NCBI RefSeq assembly: GCF_002291145.1
Contig: NZ_NTGE01000130.1
Location: 1 to 64,000 of the forward strand
Source: Streptomyces sp. SA15
Lineage (GTDB): Bacteria > Actinomycetota > Actinomycetes > Streptomycetales > Streptomycetaceae
Direction of reading: 5' to 3'
Length of the DNA stretch: 64,000 nucleotides
Shown here: positions 52,231-60,787 of the stretch, one piece after another
Numbering within the stretch: position 1 is the stretch's first letter
Layout of the letters: each line of letters starts with the position of its first letter
Program-made: the position numbers and the translations under genes
The notes under the pieces: generated by a model
The model's input: the letters and a program-made list of their open reading frames with translations, nothing else
The model's database searches: none
Told to the model about the DNA's origin: nothing

Positions 52231-52713
52231 TCAGGAGTCCTCGGTCAGGCCCTCCCAGTGGTCGGCGAGGGACGTGAGCAGGTGCATGATTTCTTCGCGT
52301 CGCTCGGGTCCGAAGGGCGCGAGGAGCCGTTCGTCGAGGCGGCGGGCGCGGAGGTTTGCCTCGTGGAGGGTCTGCTTGCCTTCCTCGGTCAGGTAGAGCA
52401 GCTTGCGTCGGCCGTCGTCGGCGGCCGTCCTGCGGACGATCAGGCCCCGGTTCTCCAGCCGCCGGGCGACGTCCGCCATCGTGGACGTGTCCAGGGCGAC
52501 CGCCGACGCCATGGACCGCTGGTCGTGCCCCGGTGCCGCCTCCACGGCCTGGAGCACAGCGAACTGCGGCCCGGTGAGCGTCGGGTCGACGGCACGGATC
52601 CAGACCGCGAGGTACGCCTGGTAGAGGCGGCGGACCTGGTAGCCGGGCGCTGCGGTGAGCGCGGGCGGTGGTTCAGGCGGCGTGGACGTCGTGGTTGCGG
52701 TTTCGTCACCCAT
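52231..52713 (-). CDS. MarR family transcriptional regulator (nicR candidate)
   Basis: A 160-aa MarR protein: LTGPQFAVLQAVEAAPGHDQ, the recognition helix region SMASAVALDTSTMADVARRLENRG, and the wing RRTAADDGRRKLLYLTEEG. MarR-type NicR controls nicotinate catabolism in Pseudomonas; this gene ends the nic-type cluster on the same strand, so local control is likely. ATG 52713 chosen; GTG 52722 also possible. Confidence 0.85.
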   Translation of the reverse strand: MGDETATTTSTPPEPPPALTAAPGYQVRRLYQAYLAVWIRAVDPTLTGPQFAVLQAVEAAPGHDQRSMASAVALDTSTMADVARRLENRGLIVRRTAADDGRRKLLYLTEEGKQTLHEANLRARRLDERLLAPFGPERREEIMHLLTSLADHWEGLTEDS

Positions 52714-52736
52714 GGAGCCCACTTAAGCACGGCATT

Positions 52737-52815
52737 TGATCGGATCGGCAGTCCGGTCGGCCGTCGGGTCGGCAGTCCGGCCGGCCGTCGGATCGGCCGT
52801 CGGATTGGCAGCCGG
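52737..52815. repeat. Short tandem repeats between nicD and the MarR gene
   Basis: Imperfect copies of a 12-bp unit (GATCGGCAGTCC, GGTCGGCCGTCG) follow each other about six times in a 142-bp gap. Could be a replication-slippage tract or a multi-site operator for the MarR protein. Confidence 0.6.
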
Positions 52816-52855
52816 TTGAGGGTCCTCCGCCTTCGGGAACTCGTACGCCGCCGCG

Positions 52856-53752
52856 TCAGCTCAGCATCGGGCGCAGTGCCTCGCGCAGGGCCGCGAGTGC
52901 GGTGGGCGGGTTGTCCCAGAACAGCATGTGTCCGGCGGCCGGGATCTTGGTCAGTACGGCCGAAGGCAGCAGCCGGGCCGCCTCCGCGGCGCCCTCCGTG
53001 GTGACGACGGGACTGTCCGCGCCGTACAGCAGCGCCGTGGGGCCGGGAACGGAGGGCCACCAGTCGAAGAAGTCCTCGTTCTCGAAGCCGCGGTGCGTGG
53101 CCGAGACGGCCTCCGTGTCGCAGCTCGCCAGCCAGCGGGCCCGCAGCTCCTGCTCACGGCGCGGCCAGCGCGGCCAGGACCGGGCCACCTCGTCCGCGTC
53201 GGTGCCGCGCCGTGCCTGTGCCAGCTGGTCCAGGAACGCGTCCAGGGTGGTGGGGTAGGGCCCTCGCCCGGGGCCGCTCATCGGTGGATCGCCCAGCACC
53301 GTGCCGCGTAGCCCCACCTTCGCCCGGACGGCGGTGACGGCCGCGATCCGCGCGCCCATGGAGTGTCCGAAGAGGATCGGCCGGTCGAGGCCGAGACCGG
53401 TGACGACGGCTTCGGTGTCCTCGGCGTACTCCTCCAGTCCGTACGAGCCGCCGCCGTCGGACAGCCCGCGACCGCGGACGTCGACGATCAACGGTCGTAC
53501 GAGATCGGTCAGTTCGCGCGCCACGAAGTCCATGGTGACGGCGGGGCTGGTGATGCCCGGCAGCACGATGAGCGGGACGCCGTCACCACCCGAGTCGTAG
53601 TCAAGGACGTGCAGACGCGTGGCGCCCGAACGCACCCAGCGACTGGTGGCGGAAACGTCGGCGAGATCAGCGAGCGCGAGCTGAGCCAGCAGTCGGGTGG
53701 GTGGTGGCGGGGGTGGAGGCGAGGGTGGGGGCAGGGGCTGGGGCGGGGTCAT
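52856..53752 (-). CDS. nicD: Alpha/beta hydrolase, probable N-formylmaleamate deformylase
   Basis: A 298-aa alpha/beta hydrolase. Catalytic Ser in PILFGHSMGARIA (about 128), Asp in ALLYGADSPVV (about 244) and His in IPAAGHMLFWDNP (about 272). LIVDVRGRGLSDGGGSYGLE is the cap-side strand typical of NicD-like enzymes. The Pro-rich N-terminal 18 residues are odd. The stop and start of nicF and nicD overlap by 4 nt. In the nicotinate pathway NicD turns N-formylmaleamate into maleamate; the name depends on the cluster. Confidence 0.78.
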   Translation of the reverse strand: MTPPQPLPPPSPPPPPPPTRLLAQLALADLADVSATSRWVRSGATRLHVLDYDSGGDGVPLIVLPGITSPAVTMDFVARELTDLVRPLIVDVRGRGLSDGGGSYGLEEYAEDTEAVVTGLGLDRPILFGHSMGARIAAVTAVRAKVGLRGTVLGDPPMSGPGRGPYPTTLDAFLDQLAQARRGTDADEVARSWPRWPRREQELRARWLASCDTEAVSATHRGFENEDFFDWWPSVPGPTALLYGADSPVVTTEGAAEAARLLPSAVLTKIPAAGHMLFWDNPPTALAALREALRPMLS

Positions 53753-54408
53753 GCGGTCCTCCGTAGTCCGTCGAGATACGAGACGGCCTCCTTGAGGCCG
53801 ATCACGTCGCCGTACTTGGCCTGGATGTCGAAGAGGTTCGCCTCGTGCGGACCCGGCGCCCGGTCCCCGACGCACTCGCGAGGCACCAGCACCGAGAACC
53901 CGGACTGCACGGCGTCCACTGCGGTGGCCCGTACGCAGCCGCTCGTCGTCGCCCCGCACACCAGCACCGTGTCGCAGCCGGCCCCGGTCAGCAGGGCGGC
54001 CAGGGAGGTGCCGAAGAACGCGGAGGCGCCCTTCTTCACGATCAGGTGGTCCTCCGATGCCCGCGGCAGCCGCCGATCGAGTGCGACCTCCTCGCTGCCC
54101 TCGACCATGCTCCGCATGCCCGGAACCTTGTCCAGCCAGGTGACGGCGTCGCCACTCGCCTCGGCCGGTGTGTAGGCGATCGTGGTGAACACGACCGGCG
54201 CCCCGGCCGGACGCGCCGCCGCGATCAACTCGCCCGTGGCACCGACCACGTCGGTGAGATCGGCCCCCGAGGGGAAGCCCGCCTCGGTGAAGCCTCGGGT
54301 GAGGTCCACCACGAGGACGGCCGGCCGGCTGCCGCGGCGCACGGGCGCGCCGAATCCCGCCCGCTGGTAGGTCCGCTCGGTCTCCCGTCCGTACCGCGCG
54401 CCGCTCAT
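53749..54408 (-). CDS. nicF: Isochorismatase-fold hydrolase, probable maleamate amidohydrolase
   Basis: A 219-aa cysteine hydrolase: catalytic Asp in AVLVVDLTRGFTE (about 34), Lys in LIVKKGASAFFGT (about 125) and Cys in VCGATTSGCVRATAVDA (about 159). This triad is shared by N-carbamoylsarcosine amidase and NicF. In the cluster it would deaminate maleamate to maleate. ATG 54408 overlaps the stop of the CoxG-like gene. Confidence 0.82.
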   Translation of the reverse strand: MSGARYGRETERTYQRAGFGAPVRRGSRPAVLVVDLTRGFTEAGFPSGADLTDVVGATGELIAAARPAGAPVVFTTIAYTPAEASGDAVTWLDKVPGMRSMVEGSEEVALDRRLPRASEDHLIVKKGASAFFGTSLAALLTGAGCDTVLVCGATTSGCVRATAVDAVQSGFSVLVPRECVGDRAPGPHEANLFDIQAKYGDVIGLKEAVSYLDGLRRTA

Positions 54409-55220
54409 GACGCCCTCCGCAGGGCCCGCAGCGCCCGCAGCTCCCGCGCCTGGGCGCCCAGGCGGCCGAGCAGCCAGCCTTCGAGGAGGCCGAACGCGAA
54501 CGCCCCGGCCACCAGGCCGTACTTCGCGGCCGAAGGGCCGAGCAGCATCGCCAGGCCGTCGAGGTCCGAGGCCGGTGCGAGGGCCGGCCGCGCCGCGGCG
54601 GGAGCGGTCGCGGACGAGAAAGGCGCGGACGAGAAAGGCGCGGACGAGAACGGCGCGGACGAGTAAGGCGCGGACGAGAACGGCGCGGACGAAGGGGCCG
54701 CCTCGGGCAAGGAGGTCCCGGCGATCCGGTCCCTGTCCCTCTCCCTGTCCCTCTCCCTCTCCCTGTCCCGGTCCCTGTCCCGGTCCAGCAAGCTCCCCAG
54801 GTTCCGCGCGAACTGCTGGAGGATCCGGTCCGACACCGTGACGATCGCGCCCTTGCCGAACTGGACGATCTTGCCGCGGATCACCAGGTCCGTGGAGAGC
54901 TGGAGCAGTGCTCCCTCGGGCGCCGCGAGCACCTCGAGCGAGACCTCGGCCTCCGCGTCCCCGCTGCCGTGGATGTCGGCGCCTCTGGCCTGCGCCCGCA
55001 GCCGCCGCCGCTCGGCATCGACCTCCAGGAAACGTACGGTGCCGGCGTAGGAGGCGCTGATGGGACCCACCCGGATCTTCACCTTGCCCCGCCATGCGTC
55101 GCCGTCCTGCCCGTCGAGTGCGGCGCCCGGCATGCAGGAGGCGACTCGTTCGACGTCGTTCATCAGGGCGAAGACCTCGTCCGGGGAGGCCTCGACCAGC
55201 ACCGAGTTGGTGAGCTGCAT
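54405..55220 (-). CDS. CoxG-like SRPBCC protein with low-complexity middle
   Basis: A 271-aa protein. An N-terminal CoxG/SRPBCC domain (about 1-145; VEASPDEVFALMNDVERVAS, CMPGAALDG, VRFLEVDAERRRLRAQARG) helps assemble or anchor molybdenum hydroxylases in carbon-monoxide-dehydrogenase-type systems. A run of about 20 alternating Arg with Asp/Glu (from 15-bp/12-bp DNA repeats) follows, then five copies of SSAPF/SSAPY, then a hydrophobic C-terminal helix (YGLVAGAFAFGLLEGWLLG) that would tether the protein to the membrane. Confidence 0.83.
   Translation of the reverse strand: MQLTNSVLVEASPDEVFALMNDVERVASCMPGAALDGQDGDAWRGKVKIRVGPISASYAGTVRFLEVDAERRRLRAQARGADIHGSGDAEAEVSLEVLAAPEGALLQLSTDLVIRGKIVQFGKGAIVTVSDRILQQFARNLGSLLDRDRDRDRERERDRERDRDRIAGTSLPEAAPSSAPFSSAPYSSAPFSSAPFSSAPFSSATAPAAARPALAPASDLDGLAMLLGPSAAKYGLVAGAFAFGLLEGWLLGRLGAQARELRALRALRRAS
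54598..54690. repeat. 15-bp tandem repeats in the CoxG-like gene
   Basis: The unit GCGGACGAGAAAGGC and close variants occur about five to six times, coding SSAPF on the minus strand. A second tract of CCCTGTCCCTCT-type units at about 54724-54786 codes the Arg/Asp/Glu run. Both are slippage-prone. Confidence 0.75.
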
Positions 55221-55223
55221 GGG

Positions 55224-55820
55224 TCAGTGCTCCTTGCTGTCACAGGGCTGAGCGCAGGTCTGAGCGCGGGTCTGAGCACAGGTCTGAGAGCAGGTCTGAG
55301 CGCGGGCCCGCCGCCGAGCCGTCGCGCACCCGTCGATCGCCTCGACGATGGTCTGGTAGCCGGTGCACCGGCACAGGTTGGCGGCGACCACCTCGCGGAT
55401 CTCCTCCTTGGTCGCCTCCGGCCGCTCGGTGAGGAACCCCTCGGCGAGCATCAGGAACCCGGGCGTGCAGAACCCGCACTGCAGCGCGTGGTGCTCGCTG
55501 AACGCCCGTTGCAGATCGCTCAGTTCACCACCAGAGCCGCTACCCAGCGACTCGACCGTGCGGATCCGGGCCCCTTCGGCCTGCGCCGCGAACATCAGGC
55601 AGGCGCGGACGGGCGCGTCGTCGACCAGGACCGTGCAGGCTCCGCAGATGCCGTGCTCGCAGCCGACGTGCGTGCCGGTCAGCCGCAGCTCGTGCCGCAG
55701 TACGTCGACGAGGGTGCGGCGGGGCTCGGTGACCACGTCGTACTGCTCGCCGTTGACGTCGAGGGTGATGAGCTGCAGCTTCGGCTGCACCGTCACGGCG
55801 TCGTTGTTCATGAGGCTCAC
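55224..55820 (-). CDS. 2Fe-2S subunit of a molybdenum hydroxylase (nicotinate dehydrogenase-type, NicA-like)
   Basis: A 198-aa protein. The plant-type cluster motif C-x4-C-x2-C-x11-C is in VGCEHGICGACTVLVDD and the following VRAC; the second cluster is in QCGFCTPGFLM and NLCRCTGYQTIVEAI. It passes electrons from the molybdenum site to FAD. GTG 55820 overlaps the large-subunit stop (GTGA) and has GGAG 8 nt upstream; ATG 55811 is the alternative. The C-terminus has a short Gln/Thr/Cys-rich repeat tail (AQTCSQTCAQTRAQTC) that is unusual for the family. Confidence 0.9.
   Translation of the reverse strand: MSLMNNDAVTVQPKLQLITLDVNGEQYDVVTEPRRTLVDVLRHELRLTGTHVGCEHGICGACTVLVDDAPVRACLMFAAQAEGARIRTVESLGSGSGGELSDLQRAFSEHHALQCGFCTPGFLMLAEGFLTERPEATKEEIREVVAANLCRCTGYQTIVEAIDGCATARRRARAQTCSQTCAQTRAQTCAQPCDSKEH
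55247..55306. repeat. 12-bp tandem repeats at the end of the 2Fe-2S gene
   Basis: Units of GCGCAGGTCTGA and variants (GGGTCTGAGCAC, AGGTCTGAGAGC) occur about five times and code the repeated AQTC/SQTC tail with four extra Cys. Variable-length tract likely. Confidence 0.75.
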
Positions 55821-58222
55821 GAGGACAGCTCCAGGTTCAGGGCGCGGTGCACGGTCTCGGGAGTGACCGGCGTGTGGTCGAGCTCGATACCCGTGGGGCG
55901 CAGGGCGTCGTTGACGGCGTTGAGGACGGCGGCGGGCGCCCCGATGGTGCCGCCCTCGCCGACGCCCTTCGCGCCGGTCTCGGTGAACGCGCTGGGTGTC
56001 TGGAGGTGGTGGATCAGCACATCGGGGATTTCGTGGGCGGTGGGCACCTTGTAGTCCATGAAGCCGGTCGCCGACGGCTCGCCCTGGGCGTCGTACGTCA
56101 CCTGCTCGAACAGCGCGCCCGCGATGCCCTGCGCGATGCCGCCCCGGCACTGCCCGTCCACGACCTGCGGGTTGATGGCGACACCGCAGTCCTCGACGCA
56201 CACGTACCGCAGGATCTCCACCTGCCCGGTGCCCTTGTGGAGTTCGACGACGCAGCCGTGGGTGGCGTTGGAGAAGGTCCCGTCGGTGAAGACGTCGAAG
56301 GTGGCGGTGACCGACAGGCCCGGCTCGATGTCCTTCGGCAGCAGGTGGGCCCGGAGGTAGGCGATGTCGGCGATCTCCTCGTAGGTCAGGACATCCTCCT
56401 CGTAGGTGAGGACATCTCCCTTGTAAGTCAGGTCGTCGGGGGCGTCGCGGCGGCGGGCGGCGCCGTCCGACAACTCCACTTCTTCGGGGGCGACGCCCCA
56501 GCGTGCGGCGGCGATGGCGCGCAGCTTGTCGCCCAGCTTCGCCGAGGCGAGGCGTACGGCGCTGCCGCCGATGGTGATGGAGCGGCTGGCGAAGGTGCCC
56601 CAGCCGTAGGTGATGCGGTCGGTGTCGCCCTGATGCATCCTCACCTTGGCGATCGCGAGGCCGAGTTCGTCGGCGACGATCTGCGCCATCGTCGTCTCGT
56701 GGCTCTGCCCGTGGTTCATCGTGCCGGTGGTGAAGGTGACCGCGCCGCTGGTGTCCATCCGCATCTCGGAGATGTCGAATCCGGGCACCACCTGCATCTT
56801 GCGCTGCGCGAAGGCCGCGGAGCCGTACCCGGTGCGCTCGCTGAAGCACGAGTAGCCGATGCCGAGGTGCCGTCCCTCGGCCGCCGCCGCTGCCTGCTTC
56901 TCGTACCAGCCCTCCTCCCGGACGAGCCGCTCGCACAGGTTGAGGGACTCCAGGTAGGAGCCCGGGTCGTAGGTGATGTTGTTGACGCCCGTGTAGGGGA
57001 AGTCGGTGATGACGTTGCGGCGGCGGATCTCGACCGGGTCCAGGCCCAGTTCGCGGGCGGCGCGCTCGAAGAGCCGCTCCACGACCATGACGTACTGCGG
57101 CCGGCTCACGCCGCGGTACGGCCCGGTGGGCGCCTTGTTGGTGGTGACCGCCCTGCCCCGCACCCGGTACGCGGGCACCTTGTAGACGCCGGGCATCTCG
57201 GCGGACGCCATCAGCGGCTCGATGCCCGCCGTGAAGGGGTAGCAGGAGTACGCGCCCATGTCGCAGACCACGTCCGCGTCGAGCGCGAGGATCCCGCCCT
57301 CGGCGTCGAAGGCCGCGCGCGCCCGGTAGTGCTGCTCCCGGGCGAGGAACGACGCGGACAGGGCGTCCTTGCGGTCCTCGATCCACTTCACCGGCCGCCG
57401 CAGCCGCAGCGCGGCCGCCGCGGCGGCGATCTCCTCGCGGCCGACGACGCACTTCTGGCCGAACCCGCCGCCCATGTCGGGCACCACGACCCGCACGGCG
57501 CGCTCATCCAGCCGCAGGCTCCGGGACGCCACCGTCCGTACCTGGTGCGGGATCTGGGTGCAGGTCTGCAGGACGAGCTGTTCCTCGCGGTCGTCCCAGT
57601 GCGCCACGACGCCCCGGGTCTCCAGCGGCAGCGCGTTCTGCCGTCCGGTCCTCGTGTCGACCTCGACGACGCAGGGCGCGGACTCGAAGACCTCGTCGAT
57701 GCCGTCCGTCGCGAAGAGCGAGACGTCCACCAGCGTGTTGTGCGCGGCCTCCGCGTGGACGAGCGGGGCGCCAGGGGCGAGCGCCGCCTCCTCGGACGTC
57801 ACCGGCGGCAACGTCGTGTAGGAGACCTTCGCCGCCTCCAGGCCGTCCTCCGCCGCGTACGCGTCGCGTGCTACGACGACGGCGATCGGCTCCCCGACGT
57901 AGCGGACCTTGTCGCGGGCGAGGACCGGCATGGCCGTCGGGACGAACTCCGTGAGCGGGCGCCCTAGTTGCGCGACGATGTCGCCCAGCGCCAGGTCGTC
58001 GGCCGTGAACGCCGCGATGATGCCCGGAACTTCGCGTACCGCCGAGAGGTCCACCGTGGCGATCTCGGCGTGGGCGACGGTGCTGCGCACGAACTGGGCG
58101 TGCAGCATGCCGGGCAGCGCGATGTCGTCGACGAACCGGCCGCGCCCGGACAGCAGCCGCGGATCCTCACGGCGGGGAACCGCCCTGCCCACCAGCTTCC
58201 GTTCACTCATCGGGACACTCAT
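55817..58222 (-). CDS. Molybdopterin-binding large subunit of a molybdenum hydroxylase (NicB-like)
   Basis: An 801-aa protein of the xanthine dehydrogenase large-subunit family. Visible blocks: RREDPRLLSGRGRFVDDIAL at the N-terminus, GGGFGQKC (molybdopterin contact), APTGPYRGVSRPQ (substrate loop), GTMNHGQSHETTMAQIVADE, and the catalytic Glu in AKGVGEGGTIGAP near the end. The loop lacks the AYxCSFR Cys of true CO dehydrogenase, so this is not CODH. With the 2Fe-2S and FAD subunits, which overlap it on both sides, it forms a three-subunit hydroxylase; the surrounding nic genes suggest nicotinate or 6-hydroxynicotinate as substrate. Confidence 0.9.
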   Translation of the reverse strand: MSVPMSERKLVGRAVPRREDPRLLSGRGRFVDDIALPGMLHAQFVRSTVAHAEIATVDLSAVREVPGIIAAFTADDLALGDIVAQLGRPLTEFVPTAMPVLARDKVRYVGEPIAVVVARDAYAAEDGLEAAKVSYTTLPPVTSEEAALAPGAPLVHAEAAHNTLVDVSLFATDGIDEVFESAPCVVEVDTRTGRQNALPLETRGVVAHWDDREEQLVLQTCTQIPHQVRTVASRSLRLDERAVRVVVPDMGGGFGQKCVVGREEIAAAAAALRLRRPVKWIEDRKDALSASFLAREQHYRARAAFDAEGGILALDADVVCDMGAYSCYPFTAGIEPLMASAEMPGVYKVPAYRVRGRAVTTNKAPTGPYRGVSRPQYVMVVERLFERAARELGLDPVEIRRRNVITDFPYTGVNNITYDPGSYLESLNLCERLVREEGWYEKQAAAAAEGRHLGIGYSCFSERTGYGSAAFAQRKMQVVPGFDISEMRMDTSGAVTFTTGTMNHGQSHETTMAQIVADELGLAIAKVRMHQGDTDRITYGWGTFASRSITIGGSAVRLASAKLGDKLRAIAAARWGVAPEEVELSDGAARRRDAPDDLTYKGDVLTYEEDVLTYEEIADIAYLRAHLLPKDIEPGLSVTATFDVFTDGTFSNATHGCVVELHKGTGQVEILRYVCVEDCGVAINPQVVDGQCRGGIAQGIAGALFEQVTYDAQGEPSATGFMDYKVPTAHEIPDVLIHHLQTPSAFTETGAKGVGEGGTIGAPAAVLNAVNDALRPTGIELDHTPVTPETVHRALNLELSS

Positions 58223-59067
58223 GGCGCCATGGCCTCCTCACAGGCACGCCGGACCAGGGTCCGGACGAGTTGCTTGCGGTAGTGCGTGCTGCCGGACGCG
58301 TCGGCGGGCGGTTCGACGGCCTCCGCCGCGGCGGACGCGCAGGCCTCGAAGGAGCCGCCGGCGGCCAGTACGGCCTCCGCCTCGGGCACGCGGACGGCGG
58401 CGGACGCCACACCGCCGAGCGCCACCCGTCCGGAGCGCACCTCGCCGTCCGCCACGTCGAGGTCGACGGCGGCGGCCACGAGGGCGAAGTCCCCGCGCCG
58501 CTCGGCGAACTCGGTGAGCGCGGCATGCGGCGCGGGACGCGGGAAGACGGTCTCGACGAGGAGCTCGTCCGGGTCGAGGGCCGTCGTGTAGTAGCCGAGA
58601 AAGAAGTCCCCGGCCGCGATCCTCCGCTCTCCCCGGGGACCGCGTGCCACGAACTCGGCGCCCAGTGCCACCGCGAGCAGGCACCACTCGGCGGTGGCGT
58701 CGCCGTGCGCCATGCTGCCGCCGACAGTGCCGCGGGTACGGATCGGGAGGTGCCCGATCCAGCTCATGGCCTTCTTCAGGACCTCGAAGCCCGCCCCCAG
58801 CACCCCGTCCGGGTCGGTCTCCACCGTGTGGTGGGTGGTGAGCGCCCCGATGCGCAGGCCGCCGCCGGAGTCCCGGTGCAGCCGGTCCAGTTCCCGCAGT
58901 CCGCCGATGTCGACGAGGTGCCGCGGGCGGGCCAGCCGGAAGTTCATCATCGCGACGAGGCTCTGCCCGCCGGCGATGACCTTGGCGTCGTCACCGAGCT
59001 CGGCCAGCAGCCGCGCGGCCCCGTCGACGTCGCGGGCCCGGTGGTACTGGAAGGGGGCGGGCTTCAT
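58219..59067 (-). CDS. FAD-binding subunit of the molybdenum hydroxylase
   Basis: A 282-aa CoxM-type flavoprotein: AKVIAGGQSLVAMMNFRLA (FAD pyrophosphate loop, about 28-46), IGHLPIRTRGTVGGSMAHGD (the second FAD loop, TxGGS, about 105-122) and the C-terminal CO_deh_flav_C domain (LTEFAERRGDFALVAAAVDL). Its stop overlaps the start of the large subunit. It hands electrons to the final acceptor. Confidence 0.9.
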   Translation of the reverse strand: MKPAPFQYHRARDVDGAARLLAELGDDAKVIAGGQSLVAMMNFRLARPRHLVDIGGLRELDRLHRDSGGGLRIGALTTHHTVETDPDGVLGAGFEVLKKAMSWIGHLPIRTRGTVGGSMAHGDATAEWCLLAVALGAEFVARGPRGERRIAAGDFFLGYYTTALDPDELLVETVFPRPAPHAALTEFAERRGDFALVAAAVDLDVADGEVRSGRVALGGVASAAVRVPEAEAVLAAGGSFEACASAAAEAVEPPADASGSTHYRKQLVRTLVRRACEEAMAP

Positions 59068-59215
59068 GGTCCTCCTGTCGGGCGTTCCGTACGGGTCGTG
59101 CCTTCACGGGGTCCTGCGTCGTGCCGTCGCTCCCGGGTCCGGTGCCGTCGTACCCGCGTGCGATCGGCACCTCAATCGGTGCGTCAAGGTGCGTCAAGGT
59201 GCGTCAATCGGTGCC

Positions 59216-60619
59216 TCAGAGGACCGCCCGCTCGGGGACGTCCCCACGCACGAGGGCCGGCGACGCGTCGACGTCGGCGTCGGCGTCGAGGTTGCGGCCC
59301 TTCGTCTCCGGCGCCGCGACCGCCATCCACACGACGGCCAGCAGCACGGCGATCCCCAGCACCGCGAAGGTCATCGGCAGCCCCAGCACGGGCCACATCA
59401 ACGAGCCGAAGAGCATCGGGGCGAACCCGGTGAGCGCCCGGCTGACCGACGAGGCCCAGCCGAAGCCGCTGGCCCGCAGCTCGGTGGGGTACAGCTCCGA
59501 GGCATACGCGTACAGGACGGGAATGGTGAGCTGGATCAGGAAGCCGAAGACGGCGATCGCCACGACGGAACCGGTCGGCATGTCCATCACCAGCGCGAAC
59601 ACGACCAGCGCCAGGGCCGCGACGGGCGCCGAGACCCCGATGAGCCACTTGCGGCCGACGATGTCGACGAGGGCCGTGGACACCAGCACACCGACTATGC
59701 CGACACCGCTCATGAGGGTGGTCTTCATGAAGGCCGCCGTGTCACCGAGGCCCTCGTCCCGCAGGATCGACGGCATCCAGCTCAGGGCCGCGTAGTACAC
59801 CAGCATGATCGTGGCGAACAGCAACCAGGCCGCGGAGGTGATGCGCGGGCTGAAGCGCCAGATGCGGCGCAGCTGCTCGGCCGCGGCGGCCAGTCCGCGC
59901 GGCCCGGTCTCGGCGACGGGCTCGGGAATCACATACGGCACGACGGGGGCGCCGGTGCGGGCGACCAGATCGTCGATGACCTCCCGGGCCTCCGCCTCGC
60001 GGCCCTTCTTCGTCAGGTAGACGGGCGACTCGGGGATGCCGCGGCGCGCCCAGAACAGCAGCAGCGCGGGCAGGGCCATCGTCGCCAGCATCCACCGCCA
60101 GTTCCCGTCGACCGACAGCAGCGCCGTCGAGACGAACCCGCACAGCGTGACGCCCACCGGCCACCACACATCGAGCCCGGTCAGTATCCGGCCCCGGTAC
60201 TTGCGCGGAGAGAACTCGCTCACCAGCGCGTAGTCCACCGGGATACAGCCGCCGAGGCCGATGCCCGCGAGGAAGCGCAGCGCGAGGAACACGGAGTACG
60301 TGGGGGAGAGGGCGCCGAGGACGGAGAACAGGGCGAAGATCAGCAGCGTGACGCTGAAGGCCTTCTTCCGGCCGATCCGGTCCGCGACCGAGCCCCAGGC
60401 GATGGCACCCACGGCCATGCCGACGAGGTTGGCGGTGGCGACGAGCCCGCGATCGCCGAGCGAGAGGTCGAAGTGCGTCCCCACGAGCGGCATGAGGAAG
60501 CCGTTCAGGGCGATGTCGTACGCGTCGAAGAGGTAGCCGAGGCCGCCGATGATGAAGATCTTGCCCTGGACGGACCATTTCCAGGGGAGTTCCTGAACGA
60601 TCTGATCGCCTGTTTTCAC
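59216..60619 (-). CDS. MFS transporter, sugar/aromatic-acid type (candidate nicotinate importer)
   Basis: A 467-aa MFS protein with 12 predicted spans. The start LPWKWSVQGKIFIIGGLGYLFDAYDIAL carries the GxxxDxxD-type motif of aromatic-acid:H+ symporters. GSVADRIGRKKAF is the loop 2-3 motif, and GIGLGGCIPVDYALVSEFSPRK and YASELYPTELRASGFG fit the family. GTG 60619 has GGAG 5 nt upstream. It lies between the hydroxylase genes and nicC, so import of nicotinate or a related acid is likely. Confidence 0.87.
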   Translation of the reverse strand: MKTGDQIVQELPWKWSVQGKIFIIGGLGYLFDAYDIALNGFLMPLVGTHFDLSLGDRGLVATANLVGMAVGAIAWGSVADRIGRKKAFSVTLLIFALFSVLGALSPTYSVFLALRFLAGIGLGGCIPVDYALVSEFSPRKYRGRILTGLDVWWPVGVTLCGFVSTALLSVDGNWRWMLATMALPALLLFWARRGIPESPVYLTKKGREAEAREVIDDLVARTGAPVVPYVIPEPVAETGPRGLAAAAEQLRRIWRFSPRITSAAWLLFATIMLVYYAALSWMPSILRDEGLGDTAAFMKTTLMSGVGIVGVLVSTALVDIVGRKWLIGVSAPVAALALVVFALVMDMPTGSVVAIAVFGFLIQLTIPVLYAYASELYPTELRASGFGWASSVSRALTGFAPMLFGSLMWPVLGLPMTFAVLGIAVLLAVVWMAVAAPETKGRNLDADADVDASPALVRGDVPERAVL

Positions 60620-60787
60620 GTTCGCTCCACGGTGTTGCGTATCGGATCCGTGCCGCACCTTTGCGGACGCGGTGCTCGGGGCTCCGGCGTGCGGACCGGG
60701 TGGGAGAGGGGGTGGCGGTCGCAGGGAAGGGAGGGAAGGGGGAAGGGAGGTGGCAGTCGCAGGGAAGGGGGAAGGGAGGTGGGAGTC

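Noticed and set aside
55224..57452. A 742-codon minus frame containing the 2Fe-2S protein
   Set aside because: The part upstream of 55820 is an out-of-frame shadow of the molybdenum subunit gene (Arg/Gly/Pro-rich noise).
55817..59067. Aerobic carbon monoxide dehydrogenase
   Set aside because: The large subunit lacks the AYxCSFR loop with the active-site Cys, and the neighbours are nicotinate genes.
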